Notes under the pieces: generated by a model
Database searches by the model: none
Told to the model about the DNA's origin: nothing
Seen by the model: the letters and a program-made list of their open reading frames with translations, nothing else
In this document: positions 61,646 through 64,000 of the stretch, one piece after another
Position numbering within the stretch: position 1 is the stretch's first letter
Layout of the letters: every line of letters starts with the position of its first letter
Translations under genes and position numbers: made by a program
Assembly: GCA_016125505.1 (NCBI GenBank)
Contig: WGLP01000004.1
Coordinates: 62,001 to 126,000, forward strand
Direction of reading: 5' to 3'
DNA: 64,000 bases
From: Gammaproteobacteria bacterium
Lineage (GTDB): Bacteria; Pseudomonadota; Gammaproteobacteria; UBA6429; Thiohalophilaceae

Positions 61646-61930
61646 TTACTTGTCCTTCGCCCCGGCTGTCCTCCGGGTACCGAAAAAGGTGCCGGTCTTG
61701 ATTGCCTCGGCCGCGCGCTGCGGTGCGGACCGGGGCACCAGGGTCAGTTCCAGATTTAGTTGGGCAGCTAACTCAGCCAGGGTGGAGGCACGCATGTCGC
61801 CGCGGGTCTTGGCCTTACTCAGGCCCACGGCACTTAAACCCACCTGCTCCGCCAGTTGCGCCTGGGACAGGCCCTGCGCCTTGGCAGTGTCGATGAGCTG
61901 CTGAATGAGCTGTTGGATTTGCTTAGACAT
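61646..61930 (-). CDS. hipB: HipB-like Xre antitoxin
   Basis: 94 aa, helix-turn-helix Xre/Cro type: SQAQLAEQVGLSAVGLSKAKT. It should bind HipA and repress the hipBA promoter through the palindromes at 61929-61997; the ATG lies inside the first of these. C-terminal 30 residues are basic and unstructured, suited to HipA contact or degradation. Confidence 0.9.
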   Translation of the reverse strand: MSKQIQQLIQQLIDTAKAQGLSQAQLAEQVGLSAVGLSKAKTRGDMRASTLAELAAQLNLELTLVPRSAPQRAAEAIKTGTFFGTRRTAGAKDK

Positions 61931-61946
61931 TAAACTCTAGTTTAAT
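61929..61946. promoter_or_regulatory. hipB operator 1 (overlaps start codon)
   Basis: ATTAAACTCTAGTTTAAT, perfect 8-bp arms, 2-bp centre. The antitoxin ATG (61928-61930 on the minus strand) overlaps its edge. Confidence 0.75.
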
Positions 61947-61969
61947 TTAAGGCCGTTTACAGGCCTTAA
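61947..61969. promoter_or_regulatory. Third inverted repeat in hipBA promoter
   Basis: TTAAGGCC (61947-61954) and GGCCTTAA (61962-61969) flank GTTTACA. It lies between the two operators, at the likely transcription start, and could form an mRNA hairpin or an additional site. Confidence 0.55.
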
Positions 61970-61974
61970 GTATA
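61969..61974 (-). promoter_or_regulatory. hipBA promoter -10 box
   Basis: TATACT on the minus strand; the -35 (CTTAAA, 17 bp upstream) is poor and lies within operator 2, consistent with repression. Confidence 0.5.
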
Positions 61975-61979
61975 GCAGA

Positions 61980-61997
61980 ATTAAACTAAAGTTTAAG
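61980..61997. promoter_or_regulatory. hipB operator 2
   Basis: ATTAAACTAAAGTTTAAG, the same half-site ATTAAACT as operator 1, one terminal mismatch. Centre-to-centre distance to operator 1 is 51 bp, about five helical turns. Confidence 0.75.
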
Positions 61998-62008
61998 TTT
62001 GCGCGGGG

Positions 62009-62731
62009 TTATTCCTGAATTTCGGCGTTGTGGTAGACGTCCTGCACGTCATCACAATCGTTCAACATCCCCAGGAATTTCTCGAATTGCTCGGCATCCT
62101 CGCCACTGATCGGACAGGTGCTTTGCGGGATGAAGGTGATCTCATCCACCTCGAACTCGATCTCACCCAGGAGTTCGGTCAGGGCAGTCTTAGCCTTGTT
62201 GTATTCCGTGGGTGGCACCAGCACCGTGATCATGCCGTCCTCGGATTCGACGTCGCTGACATCCACGTCCGCCTCGAGTAGGGCCTCCAGGATCTTGTCC
62301 TCGTCCTCGCCCTTGAACACAAACACCGCACGGTGATCAAACATGTGGGCGACTGCTCCGGGGGCCCCGATCTTGGCCTTCACCTTGGTGAAACACAGGC
62401 GGACATCGTTGAAGGTACGGGTGTTGTTGTCGGTGAGGCAATCCACGATCACATTGCAACCGCCGGGGCCAAACCCTTCGTAGCGTGCCGGCACAAAGTC
62501 CTCGCCACCTGCCCCCTTGGCCTTGTCCAGGGCCTTGTCGATCACGTGGCCCGGGACCTGTTCCTTTTTCGCATTATCGATCAACCGGCGCAGGGCCAGG
62601 TTGCCGTTCGGGTCAACCCCGCCATTTTTGGCGCTGACATAAATTTCACGGCCGTACTTGGAGTAGACCTTGGTCTTGGCGGCCGCTGTTTTGGCCATGG
62701 AGACTTTGCGATTTTGATAGGCGCGACCCAT
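62009..62731 (-). CDS. YebC/PmpR family protein
   Basis: 240 aa. N-terminal [18 protein letters not shown] and the conserved [19 protein letters not shown], trimmed here to [17 protein letters not shown], define the YebC family. Members act as translation factors at proline-rich stretches or as DNA-binding regulators. The N-terminus (MGRAYQNRK) is of the YeeN-like rather than the ruvC-linked YebC type. It stands alone, downstream of an old yellow enzyme gene on the same strand. Confidence 0.92.
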   Translation of the reverse strand: MGRAYQNRKVSMAKTAAAKTKVYSKYGREIYVSAKNGGVDPNGNLALRRLIDNAKKEQVPGHVIDKALDKAKGAGGEDFVPARYEGFGPGGCNVIVDCLTDNNTRTFNDVRLCFTKVKAKIGAPGAVAHMFDHRAVFVFKGEDEDKILEALLEADVDVSDVESEDGMITVLVPPTEYNKAKTALTELLGEIEFEVDEITFIPQSTCPISGEDAEQFEKFLGMLNDCDDVQDVYHNAEIQE

Positions 62732-62831
62732 AAGATGTTCTCTCGCTCAGTGATACGGATAACCGGCGAGGATTTTACTAAAGCCATCCCGGTGCCGTCC
62801 AAGCAATCTTTAACAATCGAGCGCTGAATAT

Positions 62832-63896
62832 TTATTGTTTCGCGCGTTCGTACTGTACCGGCCAGGGCACATCCGTGTGCAGGGCGCGGGCGGCATGCAA
62901 GGGCCAGTAAGGATCGCGTAACAATTCACGCGCAAGAAATACCGCATCCGCCTGACCCGTGCGCAGGATATGCTCGGCCTGTTGCGGCGAGGTAATCAGG
63001 CCTACCGCACCCGTCGCAATACCGACCTCGCGACGAATACGCTCGGCAAAGGGCGTTTGAAAACCCGGTCCGGCGGGAATCACGGCATTCGGTACCACGC
63101 CGCCAGTGGAGCAATCGATCAGGTCCATGCCGATGTCCTTCAGGTGACGGCTCAATTCCACGGATTGCTCCAGATCCCAGCCACCCTCCACCCAATCGGT
63201 GGCGGAGATGCGTACCAGCAGGGGCAGGTTTGCCGGCCACTCCTGCCGCACCGCCGTGGCCACGCGTAACGGTAAACGCATGCGGTTCTCCAGACTACCG
63301 CCGTAATCGTCTTCGCGCTGATTGGCCAGCGGTGACAGGAATTCATGCAGGAGATAACCATGGGCCATATGGATCTCGATACATTCAAACCCGGCGGCGC
63401 GTGCCCGCTGCGCCGCCGCGACAAAGGCGGCAATGACATCGTCCAGTTCCGAGAGTGACAATTCGCTCGGCGGTGGAAAATTCCCGGCAAAGGGGATTGC
63501 ACTGGGTGCCAGCGTCACCCAGCCGCCGGCGTCAAGTCCGACCGGACCGCCGCCGCGCCAGGGCACATCCGTGCTGGCCTTGCGCCCGGCATGCGCGAGT
63601 TGCATGGCGGGCACCGCGCCGTGTTCGCGAATAAACCGGGTAATGCGCACAAACGCCTCGGCGTGCGCATCTGACCAGATGCCGGAATCGGCAGAAGAGA
63701 TCCGCCCTTCCGGTGTCACCGCCGTCGCCTCCACCATCACCATCCCAGCACCGCCCACCGCGCGGCTACCCAGGTGTACCAGATGCCAGTCGGTTGGCAT
63801 GCCATTGAGACTGGAGTACTGACACATGGGTGACACAAAGACGCGATTGCGAAAAGTGATATCGCCGATGCTTAACGGGGTAAAAAGCTGGCTCAT
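62832..63896 (-). CDS. NADH:flavin oxidoreductase, old yellow enzyme family
   Basis: 354 aa TIM barrel with FMN. YqjM/NamA-like: LFTPLSIGDITFRNRVFVSPMCQYS start, HLGSRAVGG, QLAHAGRKAS (substrate His/His), IHMAHGYLLHEFLSPLANQR signature trimmed to HGYLLHEFLSP. Reduces activated C=C bonds with NAD(P)H. The Cys of VSPMCQYS is the thermophilic-type FMN tuner. A 16-bp-armed palindrome region lies upstream. Confidence 0.94.
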   Translation of the reverse strand: MSQLFTPLSIGDITFRNRVFVSPMCQYSSLNGMPTDWHLVHLGSRAVGGAGMVMVEATAVTPEGRISSADSGIWSDAHAEAFVRITRFIREHGAVPAMQLAHAGRKASTDVPWRGGGPVGLDAGGWVTLAPSAIPFAGNFPPPSELSLSELDDVIAAFVAAAQRARAAGFECIEIHMAHGYLLHEFLSPLANQREDDYGGSLENRMRLPLRVATAVRQEWPANLPLLVRISATDWVEGGWDLEQSVELSRHLKDIGMDLIDCSTGGVVPNAVIPAGPGFQTPFAERIRREVGIATGAVGLITSPQQAEHILRTGQADAVFLARELLRDPYWPLHAARALHTDVPWPVQYERAKQ

Positions 63897-63946
63897 GGTG
63901 GTAGCTCCATTGACGGAAATGTTTCTTCAGACAATGAAGATACTAA

Positions 63947-63965
63947 AGCATTCCATCGGAATGCT
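63947..63965. promoter_or_regulatory. Palindrome upstream of old yellow enzyme gene
   Basis: AGCATTCC-ATC-GGAATGCT, perfect 8-bp arms, 51 bp before the ATG. A regulator site (TetR or MarR class) is plausible. Confidence 0.4.
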
Positions 63966-64000
63966 GGTGACAATAATTCATCCATTGTTGCCGGATGCGC

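Noticed and set aside
1-64000. CRISPR array, tRNA, rRNA, insertion sequence or prophage
   Set aside because: No regularly spaced repeats, cloverleaf, ribosomal sequence, transposase or phage gene was seen in reading both strands.

Overview
The window looks like chromosomal DNA of a gammaproteobacterium, probably a free-living, metabolically versatile one. Several gene sets that are typical of that class occur together: ydbH-ynbE-ydbL, a ybhGFSR-type ABC exporter, ppnN, selD-mnmH, gpmI, a YebC paralogue and marC. Most of the window has an even, moderately high GC content with dense, often overlapping genes. No rRNA, tRNA, CRISPR array, transposase or prophage was found. The genus cannot be fixed from sequence reading alone.

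Layout. 1-5.1 kb: the truncated end of a PAS-GGDEF-EAL protein, a YeaD-type mutarotase and gpmI. 5.1-11.3 kb: an isoaspartyl peptidase, an orphan ATP-grasp enzyme, a two-gene unit (76-aa protein plus a VOC dioxygenase-like protein) behind a good sigma-54 promoter match, a macro-domain protein, a TSUP carrier and a cold-shock protein. 11.4-17 kb: a CDF cation exporter, PpnN, and a PhnD-like binding protein coupled to a hybrid histidine kinase. 17.2-19.6 kb: XdhC, then a TetR regulator and an AhpD-like protein that share one palindromic operator. 19.6-28.8 kb: phosphoketolase and acetate kinase, then a four-gene HlyD/ABC-2 exporter with MarC. 29-34.5 kb: TrkA/TrkH potassium uptake, small proteins, SelD and MnmH. 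34.5-47.4 kb: a signalling block holding a second PhnD-like/sensor pair with c-di-GMP output, an MsbA-like exporter, a methyltransferase, a membrane MCP with a STAS protein and a REC-PP2C-HATPase switch protein, a SIMPL protein and another PAS-GGDEF-EAL protein. 47.5-55.1 kb: an MBL hydrolase, an AT-rich run of gene cassettes, a lipase-like protein with an exported partner, and an amine oxidase. 55.3-64 kb: a secreted phosphoesterase, ydbL-ynbE-ydbH, NUDIX, a hipBA toxin-antitoxin pair, YebC and an old yellow enzyme.

The most notable region is 48.85-51.49 kb. Four or five short ORFs, several clearly AT-richer than the surroundings, all lie on the + strand. Each of the first four begins 15-18 nt after a GTTRRRY-like core, and ORFs are followed by imperfect palindromes with attC architecture. 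The best palindrome (49178-49268) pairs an 18-nt and a 16-nt arm with exactly two extrahelical bases. This is an integron cassette array with no integrase in the window (CALIN-like). The cassettes encode a DUF3601-like protein, two unknown proteins (one exported), an aminoglycoside phosphotransferase-fold protein without the usual HGD histidine, and a two-helix membrane protein.

Signalling is the other theme. There are three GGDEF-EAL proteins, two PhnD-like receptors each coupled to a sensor with a different output, and a partner-switch module next to an MCP.
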